The notes: generated from the sequence alone by a model not told the origin. A DNA stretch of 64,000 bases from Salinicoccus halodurans (GCF_900114445.1 NZ_FOTB01000004.1:126094-190093); one strand, 5' to 3'. Shown: positions 46,055 through 54,540, counted from the stretch's first letter. Made by a program: numbers and translations.

Positions 46055-46206
46055 GTAGCGCATCACCGTAATGACAGTACCGGATCTCTTAGATCCGGTC
46101 CCAGGTCATCAGCCCACCGGCTGATGATCTTCGGCAACTCCCCCTTTCCCTGCGGCTTCAAAGCATGTCTGCTCCACCGGGTACTGTTGAAAATTGCGAC
46201 CTCTAC
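46055..46206 (-). promoter_or_regulatory. Lysine riboswitch (L-box) aptamer
   Basis: The minus strand shows the conserved order GTAGAGGTCGC, AACAGTA, GGAAAGGGGGAG, TTGCCGAAG, then CTGGGAC and GTACTGTCATT. The P1 arms GTAGAG and GCGCTAC pair at the ends. A terminator hairpin follows. This is the standard lysine aptamer architecture. Confidence 0.92.
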
Positions 46207-46231
46207 TTTCGTTCTTCAATTGACACAGAAT

Positions 46232-46260
46232 ATTATAGCAATGTTATATACATTTATCAA
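46232..46260 (-). promoter_or_regulatory. Promoter of the lysine-riboswitch transcript
   Basis: Minus strand TTGATA (46255-46260), 17-bp spacer, TATAAT (46232-46237), about 25 bp upstream of the aptamer. It abuts the stop codon of the YunD-like gene. Confidence 0.7.
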
Positions 46261-47577
46261 CTAGATTTTGCCGTTGTACTTCTTATAGATATCCCGCAGG
46301 AACTCCGGCATCAGATACGTTTTCCTGGAATACCTGAACTGCGGGAAGATCCTGCCGAACGTATACATGTCGAGCGTTCCGAGTGTGTACGTCTTCCGGT
46401 CATCAATCAGTTCTGTGCCGATGTAGTACTCCCGCTCGGACTGGATATAGCCGATATTGTGCGGGACGAAGCATCCGAAAATGTCCCCCCTGAATCCGAG
46501 CCCCCGGATGATTTCATCTTTGAATTCATGCTTTGCCGCCTGGTTGAATACTTCCTTCAGTTCACGGCCGGTCAATTCGATCCGCACTGCATTGATCGCA
46601 TGCGGCAGTACTTTATGAAGATCGTAATCGGTCAGTTTTCCGCCTTCAAAAGCCTTCACGACAAGCCCTGTATGGACAAGACCGGCGTCACTGTCCGTAA
46701 ATGCCTGCACCATGGCGGCAAGGCGGGTGACAAATTCGCTTGCAGAATAAAGTCTGCGTCCAATCGGCTTTGCATCCTCCTCCACAACTGTCTGCAGCAT
46801 GTCGCGTCCGATGTCATAATAGTTGTCATCCACACTTGAGAGCATATCCGTCTCATAGAGTTTTGCGTTCTTTCCCGTCAATTCCGTGCCTTCGAAATTG
46901 AGGGTCACTTCGCCTGTAAAGTCACCGAAGCGGCCTGCAGCTGCGAGCAGGGTGTCCCCCACCCATGCGCCCTCCGGCAGATAATGATGCGTATGGGAAC
47001 TCAGGATGACATCTATTTCAGGGAACATCATCGCCAGTGATTCATCATCATACCGGCCCAGATGGCTCATCATCACCATGCAGTCGACTTCCGTGTTGAT
47101 ATCGCGGATGGCGTGAAGCACCCAGTCGAACGCCTCGGAAACTTCCCAGCCGAGTGCTTTATAAAATGGTGTAAATTCGACGGTGGCCGCAATGAAGCCG
47201 AATTTGATGCCTTTGATCTCTTTGATGACATATGGTTTGAAGTACGGATCCGTGCTGCCGACTTCCCGCAGATTCGCACAGATCACGTCAAAATCAGCAT
47301 CGTCATATAAGCGCTCCAGGTCTTCCTTCTGGAGTGTGATGCCTTCATTGTTGCCGATCGTTGCAACGTCGCATCCCGCTTCATTCAAAAGATCAATATT
47401 CCCTTTGCCGAGCGTCGCTTCGGTATACGGATGGGAGCGGTCAACATGGTCGCCGAGATCGACGTATACCATACTGTCACCATACTGGCGCTTTTTATTC
47501 TTCAAAAAAGACATTATTTTTAAGTAATTGTATAGATGGCTGTGCACATCGTTGGTATGGAAAAGCTTTATCTCCAT
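46261..47577 (-). CDS. Metallophosphatase/5'-nucleotidase family protein (YunD-like)
   Basis: 438 residues. The N-terminal metallophosphoesterase domain has FHTNDVHSH, YVDLGDHVDRSHPYTE, TIGNNEGI, MMSHLGRYDD and LSSHTHHYLPEG; the C-terminal 5'-nucleotidase domain follows from about residue 280. There is no signal peptide, so it is cytoplasmic, like YunD. NNEG replaces the usual GNHE/GNHD, an atypical motif, though conserved in YunD-type proteins as I recall. It lies 10 bp downstream of the TSUP gene on the same strand. Confidence 0.87.
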   Translation of the reverse strand: MEIKLFHTNDVHSHLYNYLKIMSFLKNKKRQYGDSMVYVDLGDHVDRSHPYTEATLGKGNIDLLNEAGCDVATIGNNEGITLQKEDLERLYDDADFDVICANLREVGSTDPYFKPYVIKEIKGIKFGFIAATVEFTPFYKALGWEVSEAFDWVLHAIRDINTEVDCMVMMSHLGRYDDESLAMMFPEIDVILSSHTHHYLPEGAWVGDTLLAAAGRFGDFTGEVTLNFEGTELTGKNAKLYETDMLSSVDDNYYDIGRDMLQTVVEEDAKPIGRRLYSASEFVTRLAAMVQAFTDSDAGLVHTGLVVKAFEGGKLTDYDLHKVLPHAINAVRIELTGRELKEVFNQAAKHEFKDEIIRGLGFRGDIFGCFVPHNIGYIQSEREYYIGTELIDDRKTYTLGTLDMYTFGRIFPQFRYSRKTYLMPEFLRDIYKKYNGKI

Positions 47578-47587
47578 CTGATCACCT

Positions 47588-48409
47588 CTATAGGATTGTC
47601 TGTAAAATCATATATATGCCGAGCAGCATGAGCACTGTACGGAGTACGACTACAAGAGAATCGGATTTGAACTTCTGGTTGACCCATACTCCGATTTTCG
47701 CACCCATGAAGGCTGCAGGCAATATAAATGCTGCATACCAGTAGTCAACGTTCCCCTGCAGTACGTGTCCCGATGCTGCGGAAAGGCCGGAGAAGAAAAC
47801 CATCATCATGCTCGTGCCGATGGCAATCGAAGCCGGCATCCTGAACGCAATCAGCATCAGAGGGGTCATCAGTGCGCCACCGCCGATACCGAAGAGACCC
47901 GTGAAGAAACCGACGATGAACGTGGAGACGACCGCAATCCACGGTGCAAATCCGTAGTGGTGCACTTCACCCATATGGTCCACATGAGGCTTCATATAGC
48001 GCTCGTCCTGGAATATTGTGATGGATTTGATTCTATTCCTCAGTATGAGTATCGTACTTAAGAATACCAGGAATATACCGAAATACAGATTGAAACTGTC
48101 TGCTGTAAAAAGCCTGCTGGCGTAGGATCCGATAAATGCACCCGGCATGATTCCAATGAGGAACAGAGTGCCATTCTTCCTATCCAGCTGGTTGCTGCGC
48201 CCGTATGACAGCATCGCGGAGAAACCGATGACAATCAGGACAAGACTCGATGTCCCCACTGCCGTCTGCGGGGTGATGCGGTCGAGTATTCCCATATCGG
48301 CTCCGAAGAAGATGAGAAGCGGGACGATGATCACTCCGCCGCCGATGCCGATGAGTGCACCCAGTGCTGCTGCCAGCAGCCCGATTAAAATCAATATGAG
48401 ATATTCCAT
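47588..48409 (-). CDS. TSUP/TauE-SafE family membrane permease (YunE-like)
   Basis: 273 residues with eight or nine membrane helices. The paired GALIGIGGGVIIVPLLIFFG and TGLFGIGGGALMTPLMLIAF repeats are the TSUP signature. Members move sulfite, sulfoacetate or related anions; the substrate is not evident. GGAG precedes the ATG. It is likely co-transcribed with the YunF-like gene upstream and the YunD-like gene downstream. Confidence 0.88.
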   Translation of the reverse strand: MEYLILILIGLLAAALGALIGIGGGVIIVPLLIFFGADMGILDRITPQTAVGTSSLVLIVIGFSAMLSYGRSNQLDRKNGTLFLIGIMPGAFIGSYASRLFTADSFNLYFGIFLVFLSTILILRNRIKSITIFQDERYMKPHVDHMGEVHHYGFAPWIAVVSTFIVGFFTGLFGIGGGALMTPLMLIAFRMPASIAIGTSMMMVFFSGLSAASGHVLQGNVDYWYAAFILPAAFMGAKIGVWVNQKFKSDSLVVVLRTVLMLLGIYMILQTIL

Positions 48410-48490
48410 AAGCTTTTCTCCTTTAAAAGCCCGACCGACCCGTCAGCCGGAGCTTCACTTATACATCAGGGAGCGCACGGGGCTCCGATG

Positions 48491-49339
48491 CTAAAATAAT
48501 CTCAATTGCTTGGGCGAAAGTCCTTCGTACCTGATATCCATCATCTTCAGGAAATCCTGCGCATTGCCGGCTGCGTGACCGCCGGAGTTATTGTTGAAGA
48601 CGATGTATATGTCTTTTGTCTTATGTCCCAAAATTTCAACCTGACGCTTCAGCCATTCAAGCTCTGTTCTGTTATAATCATAGAGATATCTTACATTGCG
48701 CCATTCTTCACTTGTCCTGTCCTTTTGTGTCCATCCATGGACATTCCGCCCGTGGAGTCTGATGAATGCGGTCTTGTCCGTCACCCTTCCCACGAACGGG
48801 ATGCTGCCGATGCCGGCCTGGGGCTCGTCGCAGATGCTGTGGATCGCACCGTTATTGTGCAGGAAGGAAAGGGTCTCTTCGCGGTAGTTTTCGGAAAACC
48901 ATGTTTGGTTCCTGAACTCGACGGCTACTTTGTAAGGAACGAGCTGTGTAATTGCATATTTTACATAGCGTATGTTTTTGTTAGTGCAGTCGAACCACGG
49001 CGGGAACTGCAGCAGTACGAAAGCGAGCTTCCCGGCTTTCTCCATTGGCAGGAGCATGTCGCGGTATGCGGAGAATACGTCTTTTATGGAATTGTAATGA
49101 TCCCTGTAGTCACTGTGGCCGGTCATATACTGATGCGCCTTGACGATAAATTTAAATTTTTCAGGCGTTTCATTGCACCATTTCTCTATTGTGGAAGTCC
49201 GTTGTACAGCATAATAAGTTGCATCCAGCTCCACTATGGGGAAGTGGGATGCATATGTAGCCAGTTTATCTTTTTTATTAGTAATGTCTGTGTAGAGATC
49301 ATGGTGATCTCCCCAGCCAGTCAAACCTGCATAAATCAT
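48491..49339 (-). CDS. DUF72 family protein (YunF-like)
   Basis: 282 residues. MIYAGLTGWGDHHDLY, FPIVELDATYYAVQ, FKFIVKAHQYMTGH, VEFRNQTWF and AFIRLHGRNVHGW define the DUF72 TIM-barrel family, of unknown function. NNNSGGHAAGNAQDF closes the barrel. The start at 49339 (AAGGTGATTTTT upstream) is preferred over one three codons earlier. Divergent from the FetA-like gene. Confidence 0.86.
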   Translation of the reverse strand: MIYAGLTGWGDHHDLYTDITNKKDKLATYASHFPIVELDATYYAVQRTSTIEKWCNETPEKFKFIVKAHQYMTGHSDYRDHYNSIKDVFSAYRDMLLPMEKAGKLAFVLLQFPPWFDCTNKNIRYVKYAITQLVPYKVAVEFRNQTWFSENYREETLSFLHNNGAIHSICDEPQAGIGSIPFVGRVTDKTAFIRLHGRNVHGWTQKDRTSEEWRNVRYLYDYNRTELEWLKRQVEILGHKTKDIYIVFNNNSGGHAAGNAQDFLKMMDIRYEGLSPKQLRLF

Positions 49340-49390
49340 AAAAATCACCTTACTTTATTGTAACACAATTTTAAAGGGGGACACTTACAT

Positions 49391-50095
49391 ATGAATATTA
49401 TAGAATTCAACAATGTCAGTCACGGCGGCATTCTCCACAATATTACGGGCCACTTCAGGGAAAGCAGGATTACGACATTCGTCGGCCCGAGCGGCGCCGG
49501 AAAAACAACCTGCCTGAAACACATAAATGGTCTTCTTTCGCCGGATGCAGGGGAAATTTATTACCGCGGTGAAAACCTGGAAAATATCGATATCATAGAA
49601 CTCCGCAAAGAGATCGGCATGGCTTTCCAGAGTTCGCCGATGATTGCGGGCACTGTGTTCGACAACCTCAGCCTTCCCCGGGAAATATTTGGCGATACCC
49701 TGTCCAAAGAACGGGCAAAAAGACTCCTTGAGATGGTGGACCTCGATGCGATTCCGCTGAACCAGAATATAAAATCGTTATCCGGCGGTGAACGCAGCCG
49801 GATCTCCATCGCCCGCACTTTCGTCAACCGTCCGAAAGTCCTGCTGCTTGATGAGATCACTTCCAGCCTCGACTACACCCTGGTCAAGGAGATTGAGCGG
49901 CTGATCGTCCGGCTGCAGCGTGAGGAGAAAGTGACAGTGATATGGATCACGCATGACCTGGATCAGGCACGCCGCGTGAGTGACGACATGTGGTTTCTGC
50001 GCAGCGGGGAGCTCATCGAATTCGGTGATGCTTCATTCATAGATGAAACAGAGAATAATGAAATCAGACAATTCACAAGAGGTGAAGCCCTATGA
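49391..50095 (+). CDS. FetA-like ABC transporter ATP-binding protein
   Basis: 234 residues. Walker A GPSGAGKTT (about 35-43), Q-loop AFQSSPM, signature LSGGERSRISIARTF, Walker B VLLLDEITSSLD and the H-loop WITHDLDQ are complete. With the UPF0014 permease downstream it forms a FetAB/YbbLM-type exporter, linked in E. coli to iron homeostasis. AAAGGGGGACACT precedes the ATG. Overlaps the permease gene by 4 bp (ATGA). Confidence 0.85.
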   Translation: MNIIEFNNVSHGGILHNITGHFRESRITTFVGPSGAGKTTCLKHINGLLSPDAGEIYYRGENLENIDIIELRKEIGMAFQSSPMIAGTVFDNLSLPREIFGDTLSKERAKRLLEMVDLDAIPLNQNIKSLSGGERSRISIARTFVNRPKVLLLDEITSSLDYTLVKEIERLIVRLQREEKVTVIWITHDLDQARRVSDDMWFLRSGELIEFGDASFIDETENNEIRQFTRGEAL

Positions 50096-50850
50096 CATTT
50101 GCACAGCTCAGCCTGTCCCTGATCTTCGTCGCGATCCCTCTTGGACTGACGCTATGGTTGAAACTCGGCCTCGAAAAAGATATCATCATCGCAACTGTGC
50201 GTTCGATCGTCCAGCTGCTGATCATCGGATACATACTGACATTCGTGTTCGAAGCAGACCATCCTGTATATATCGTACTGATGATCATGCTCATGATCGG
50301 AGCCGCCACCCAGAATGTGATCAAAAAGGGGAGCGGGATTCCGGGAATCACCTGGATGGTATTCTTTACCCTTATTGCTGTAGAATCACTCTCGATGCTG
50401 ATATTATTGGGGTTCGGAATCATACCGGATGAGCCTGAGCAGATCATTCCCATAAGCGGGATGATCATCGGCAACTGCATGGTGCTCTCGCTCCTGTTTT
50501 TGAATAAATTCAAAGACGAAGTGGAGCGCAGTGATGAAACGATTGAGCTCATCCTGTCCATGGGCGGGAAGCCTGAAATAGCGATCAGGAAAAGCCTGAG
50601 ATCCGCAATCCAGACAAGCATGATACCGACGATCGAGGGGCAGAAGACGATGGGGCTCGTACAGCTTCCCGGTATGATGAGCGGCCTGATCATCGGCGGT
50701 GCCGATCCGATAGAGGCCGTGATGTACCAGCTGCTGATCCTGTTTCTGATACTCAACAATGCGGCGATGGCCTCCGTCATGGTCGGATATATGGCATATC
50801 CAAAGCTGTTCAACAAAAAACTGCAGTTCGTGGGGTTGAAATATGATTAA
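50092..50850 (+). CDS. FetB/UPF0014 ABC transporter permease
   Basis: 252 residues with about seven membrane helices. IIIATVRSIVQLLIIGYIL, IPISGMIIGNCMVLSLLFLN and IVQLPGMMSGLIIGGADPIE-like (here LVQLPGMMSGLIIGGADPIE) segments are UPF0014/FetB signatures. It partners the ATPase upstream. The following lipoprotein gene starts 8 bp before its stop, so the three are one operon. Confidence 0.87.
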   Translation: MTFAQLSLSLIFVAIPLGLTLWLKLGLEKDIIIATVRSIVQLLIIGYILTFVFEADHPVYIVLMIMLMIGAATQNVIKKGSGIPGITWMVFFTLIAVESLSMLILLGFGIIPDEPEQIIPISGMIIGNCMVLSLLFLNKFKDEVERSDETIELILSMGGKPEIAIRKSLRSAIQTSMIPTIEGQKTMGLVQLPGMMSGLIIGGADPIEAVMYQLLILFLILNNAAMASVMVGYMAYPKLFNKKLQFVGLKYD

Positions 50851-51325
50851 TTTAAAGCGTTTTGTTTTATTCCCAGTGCTGGTCTTCAGCATATCCCTGT
50901 TTTCCGCATGCGGCAATCTGGACAAAAGTGTCGATTATGAAGTGGTTGCAAAAGCGGAATCGGGAGATGCAGGGGCGCTCACCAATTCAGCCCAGCACAT
51001 CACAGATAAGGAAATGCTCAGGATGGCGGTGGAACAGACCGGTGTGGAACTCGATGCCGGTGCCGTGGATTTCGATGAATCCCACATATTCCAGGTCTCT
51101 TTATATGAAAACGGGTGCGGCTACCTGCTCGAAGATCTCATTGATAAGGGCGGCGCACTACAGTTCATGTTCGAACTGACACCTGTTGTTGAAAACGGGG
51201 AAGACCCGGAAGACGTCACGTGTACAGAAGCTGCGGTGCCGACAACTTTCTTCATCAAAACAGAAGCTGTCGACTTCAGTTCACTCGAAATCTACGGTTC
51301 CGGTGAAAAGATACAGTCGGAATAG
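50843..51325 (+). CDS. Putative lipoprotein in the fetAB-like operon
   Basis: 160 residues. A lipoprotein signal peptide with lipobox LFSAC (Cys at about 23) is followed by an acidic mature domain with few recognisable motifs; two further cysteines (NGCGYLL and VTCTEAA) could form a disulfide. I do not recognise the family. The overlap with the permease gene suggests a function linked to the exporter, for example an extracellular metal or substrate partner. It is the last gene of the operon, followed by repeat locus D. Confidence 0.7.
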   Translation: MINLKRFVLFPVLVFSISLFSACGNLDKSVDYEVVAKAESGDAGALTNSAQHITDKEMLRMAVEQTGVELDAGAVDFDESHIFQVSLYENGCGYLLEDLIDKGGALQFMFELTPVVENGEDPEDVTCTEAAVPTTFFIKTEAVDFSSLEIYGSGEKIQSE

Positions 51326-51334
51326 CTGTCTCTA

Positions 51335-51430
51335 TGAGCGGTAACTGTCAGTTTATCGGACACTGTGATTTTTCAATGAGCGATAAAACCGGCTTTTCGG
51401 ACGCTGTGATTTCTCAACGGCCGATAAACC
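51335..51430. repeat. Dispersed 41-42 bp repeat, divergent locus D
   Basis: Three units begin at 51335 (TGAGCGGTAA), 51377 (TGAGCGATAA) and 51418 (CGGCCGATAA); spacings are 42 and 41 bp. Between them, TCGGACACTGTGATTTTTCAA and TCGGACGCTGTGATTTCTCAA are nearly identical (one base over twenty each, so read as the shared core CTGTGATTT). The GC of the arms is lower than in loci A-C, but the period and the CGATAA/TTTATCGG pattern are shared. It lies between convergent genes. Confidence 0.65.
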
Positions 51431-51449
51431 AAAACAGCAAAAAGGGTTA

Positions 51450-51492
51450 AAACGCCCGGCCGGAGTGATTGGGACACTCCGGCCGGGCGTTT
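51450..51492. terminator. Strong bidirectional terminator
   Basis: A perfect 17-bp stem AAACGCCCGGCCGGAGT/ACTCCGGCCGGGCGTTT with a 9-nt loop, between the lipoprotein gene and the convergent thioredoxin-like gene. Confidence 0.92.
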
Positions 51493-51494
51493 AT

Positions 51495-52058
51495 TTACAA
51501 GTTTTCCTCCAACTTCTTTTTCATACTCTGATATGCGGATTGCCACAATTCCGCTTCTGTTGAAAATCGTGCGGTCAGTCTTGAAATCTTCTTTGTGAAT
51601 TTCTCTTTATACTTTGGATCTTCTTTGTCGGGCAGTCCGGACATCAATTCGTTGACCTCTTTTTGGATGAACTCTGAACGGGGGCCCCAGTGCGTCACTT
51701 CCTCCCCGTTTTCATCGATAAAGATGATGATCGGAATGGAACGGGATTTTCCGTTCGTCAAATACTGATCCATCAGTTCCAGATTGGAGTCACGCAGCAA
51801 CATACGGACTTCCATATGACTCTTTTCCGCCAGATGCAGCAATACCGGCGTGTTCATCATTGCATCCCCGCACCAGTCTTCTGTGATGACGATGGCACGG
51901 AGGTTTTTATTCTCCAATCTTCTGAAGAATTCCTCATCATCCGGAATCGCAAAGTTGTTATACACATTCTGCAGGTTTTCCTTATGCTTTTCCATATCAT
52001 TTATATATACCTCTGCACTCATCGCCTGGTCAAACCAGTTATCAAGTTCGGTCATCAT
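51495..52058 (-). CDS. Thioredoxin-fold protein with a single-Cys WCGDA motif
   Basis: 187 residues. The thioredoxin-like core contains AIVITEDWCGDAMMNTP, LLRDSNLELMDQYL and SIPIIIFIDENGEEV with the cis-Pro. The motif is WCGDA, so the second active-site Cys is missing; such proteins form a Thioredoxin_9-type family and may work as monothiol or non-redox proteins. GGAGG lies five bases before the ATG at 52058. It stands alone, convergent with the fetAB-like operon. Confidence 0.82.
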   Translation of the reverse strand: MMTELDNWFDQAMSAEVYINDMEKHKENLQNVYNNFAIPDDEEFFRRLENKNLRAIVITEDWCGDAMMNTPVLLHLAEKSHMEVRMLLRDSNLELMDQYLTNGKSRSIPIIIFIDENGEEVTHWGPRSEFIQKEVNELMSGLPDKEDPKYKEKFTKKISRLTARFSTEAELWQSAYQSMKKKLEENL

Positions 52059-52208
52059 ACATACCTCCATCTGATTTTTCTATATCACTTCAATTTTATC
52101 ATAATGGCGGATGTCACCCATCCACTTTGCTCCAAACTGATTTTCATATTGTATTTTACATGTTTATATCCTATTCTTTTAATAATGACTGAAAGGAGGC
52201 GGTAATCA

Positions 52209-53129
52209 ATGCATGAAAATTCCAGACATATACGAGGGCTTATCTTCGTCATTATCGGTGCCGCACTTTGGGGCATCGGCGGCACGGCGGCCGATTACAT
52301 ATTCAGAAACACACCTGTGACGGTCGACTGGTACGTCACTTTCAGGCTGACAATCAGCGGAATCATCCTGCTCGGGGCCTATGCATTCTTCTCAAGAAAG
52401 CAGCAGCCCGTCCGAATGGACAGAAAAACGCTCGGCATGCTTTTCGTCTACAGCCTTTTGGGCATGACGCTGGTCCAGTATTCCTTCATGGCGGCGATCA
52501 GCCATGGTAACGCCGCAATCGCCACGGTACTCCAGTATACCGGACCTATATACATCATCCTGTGGCTCGTCATCCGCAAATATTCAAAATGGTCCCGGGT
52601 AGACGGCGTCATCATCATCGGTATGATTGCAGGCGTAGTGCTGCTTGCAACAAACGGCAATCTGGATAAAATGATCGTAAAGCCCGCCGCACTCATATGG
52701 GGACTGATTTCAGGCATCGCCCTCGCCTACTACACGCTGCATGCTCAAAAGCTGCTCTACCGGCTGCATCCGCTGCAGCTGGTCGGCGGCTCGATGCTGA
52801 TCGGAGGGATTGCGATGAACTTCATCCATCCGCTGTGGGACTTTGATTTCAGTTTCAACTGGACGTTCGGACTTACAGCAGTATTGATATTGTCTGTCCT
52901 GCTTGGGACGACACTCGCCTTCCTGCTCTATATCAGCAGCCTGAAACACCTCTCCTCAAAAGAAGCCGGAATCCTCGGCATCATAGAACCGGCCTCTGCA
53001 GTAGTCAGTTCCGTCATTTGGCTGAACGTCAGCATGGGGATATACCAGATCATCGGAATCATCATCATACTCGGGATCGCGATCTACATCTCGGTCGGAC
53101 GCAAAGAGAAAAAACAGCCTGCTTCGTGA
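52209..53129 (+). CDS. EamA-family (DMT) transporter
   Basis: 306 residues with ten membrane helices in two EamA repeats. GAALWGIGGTAADYIF, AAISHGNAAIATVLQYTGPI and the second-half LKHLSSKEAGILGIIEPASA are diagnostic. Transporters of this type export amino acids or metabolites. AAAGGAGGCGG precedes the ATG. Its terminator overlaps the gene's end. Confidence 0.9.
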   Translation: MHENSRHIRGLIFVIIGAALWGIGGTAADYIFRNTPVTVDWYVTFRLTISGIILLGAYAFFSRKQQPVRMDRKTLGMLFVYSLLGMTLVQYSFMAAISHGNAAIATVLQYTGPIYIILWLVIRKYSKWSRVDGVIIIGMIAGVVLLATNGNLDKMIVKPAALIWGLISGIALAYYTLHAQKLLYRLHPLQLVGGSMLIGGIAMNFIHPLWDFDFSFNWTFGLTAVLILSVLLGTTLAFLLYISSLKHLSSKEAGILGIIEPASAVVSSVIWLNVSMGIYQIIGIIIILGIAIYISVGRKEKKQPAS

Positions 53130-53145
53130 CGAAGCGGGCTGTTTT
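53111..53145. terminator. Bidirectional terminator between EamA and prenyltransferase genes
   Basis: AAAACAGCCTGCTTC/GAAGCGGGCTGTTTT near-perfect 15-bp stem with a GTGAC loop, between convergent genes. Confidence 0.87.
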
Positions 53146-53149
53146 CACA

Positions 53150-54076
53150 TCAGATGAAAATCCCCATCCATACTGCCGTAGCCATCGCAGCGAGCAGCAG
53201 TTTCTTCTCAATATCAGTTACTTCCTCTGCATCCTCCGGATTCATCTTGCCGATCAGGAACACGCTGTACACCAGTATTGCAACAACGCCGATCGCGGCA
53301 ACCGGGCGGCTGGCCAGAATCCAGAGCGACATCAATCCGATGACTCCAAGATATAAAACAGCAGGATAGCGTGCGCCCCGGATTCCGAACCTGCCCACAG
53401 ACCAGACGACGCTTGTCCGTTTGAGGGGCACCGCACGGCGGTCCGCCTCAAGATCAGGTATATGATGCACCATCACCCAGGCCATGCACCATAATGCATT
53501 GACCAGAGCGTTCTGCCATCCCCATACAGGGATCGTTTCGAGCATCAGCCACGGCGCGGCCAGACCCAGGAACAGCATAGACGGGAATAAACTCAGCCAC
53601 TCCCCTAAAAATGGATGATATGCAAATCTGAATGGCTTCAGTGAATACGTCGCCGCTCCCCAGGTACCCACGATTATGAGTATTGCAAGTTCGAATTGTC
53701 CGGCTCCTGCCAGCACCGCTGCAATGAGTGCAAGAAGCAAAGCAGCAGTCAGCCCCATCTTTTTCAGCATCTGAAGACTCATGACCCCTGTCTGGATCAC
53801 CCTGCTGCCTCCCGATAATAAGGCCGGACTGAATTGATCGGTTCCGGATTCGAAATCGGTGATATCATTGAATACATGGGTCAAAAGACCATGAATCAGG
53901 AATGCACCGATGATGAGCAGCATCAGCAGCATCAGCAGAGCAGCTGCTGAAAATTCATAAAAAAGCAGGAGGGGCAGCCATGTGGAAATGACCGTTGCCA
54001 CACTGGAACCGACAACCGCAATCACCCGCAGAAGCATCCCCATTCCCTTAAAGCTCAAAGCATTCTGTCCGGACAT
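53150..54076 (-). CDS. UbiA-family prenyltransferase
   Basis: 308 residues with about nine membrane helices. The first Asp-rich motif is NDITDFESGTDQ, like NDYFDFKNGTD of MenA-type enzymes; a second is DLEADRRAVP. The product is a membrane prenyltransferase of the UbiA superfamily; it could attach a prenyl chain to a naphthoate, a chlorin-like or another ring. It is not obviously menA, which is normally recognisable by closer motifs. AAAGGGGA lies upstream of the ATG. Confidence 0.8.
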   Translation of the reverse strand: MSGQNALSFKGMGMLLRVIAVVGSSVATVISTWLPLLLFYEFSAAALLMLLMLLIIGAFLIHGLLTHVFNDITDFESGTDQFSPALLSGGSRVIQTGVMSLQMLKKMGLTAALLLALIAAVLAGAGQFELAILIIVGTWGAATYSLKPFRFAYHPFLGEWLSLFPSMLFLGLAAPWLMLETIPVWGWQNALVNALWCMAWVMVHHIPDLEADRRAVPLKRTSVVWSVGRFGIRGARYPAVLYLGVIGLMSLWILASRPVAAIGVVAILVYSVFLIGKMNPEDAEEVTDIEKKLLLAAMATAVWMGIFI

Positions 54077-54129
54077 TACACAAATCCCCTTTTAGACTGA
54101 CATATCAAACCTTTTCATCACAAACACTT

Positions 54130-54441
54130 TCAATATTTTCCGGCCGCTTCTTCTATTGCCTTCTTCCATTTTTTCCTGCCGTTCACAATATATTTCAGCA
54201 CTTCGCCGTCTTTTAAAACGACAATAATCTCATTCGGCAGCGGCACGATACCGTATGCCATCGTCGTCCCGGTTTCGACACTTTCGATATCCCCAAGTTC
54301 AACCGTTCTTTCCGTCCGGTGAAATGCTGAAAAGTTCGGCACATGGTGCAGAATCGTCTCAGTCAGGTAAAGTTTTCCCGGAATCGGCCGCCGGCCTTTC
54401 CACAAGTTGCCGTTGCCGGTCTTTAAAGTTTTTGATCCCAT
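54130..54441 (-). CDS. Small PH-like (bPH/GRAM) domain protein
   Basis: 103 residues. GKLYLTETILHHVP, ERTVELGDIESVETGT and LPNEIIVVLKDGEVLKYIV follow the beta-rich pattern of bacterial PH domains. Function unknown; such domains often bind lipids or partner proteins at the membrane. The start at 54441 has GGAGG nine bases upstream; upstream in-frame codons lack a site. Confidence 0.6.
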   Translation of the reverse strand: MGSKTLKTGNGNLWKGRRPIPGKLYLTETILHHVPNFSAFHRTERTVELGDIESVETGTTMAYGIVPLPNEIIVVLKDGEVLKYIVNGRKKWKKAIEEAAGKY

Positions 54442-54540
54442 TTCATGATTCCTCCGTCTCAAAGCTCTCTTTAACCAATTATACGCATAGGAAAGTTGCC
54501 GGTACAATGTTCACAGGAAACTTTCCTTCATCCCATCCGG

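Noticed and set aside
48506-49363. A 285-codon plus-strand reading frame opposite the DUF72 gene
   Set aside because: It is antisense to a clear family member, with no ribosome binding site or motif.
53150-54076. UbiA-family gene considered as menA
   Set aside because: The Asp-rich motifs are related but the overall match and genomic context do not support a confident MenA call.
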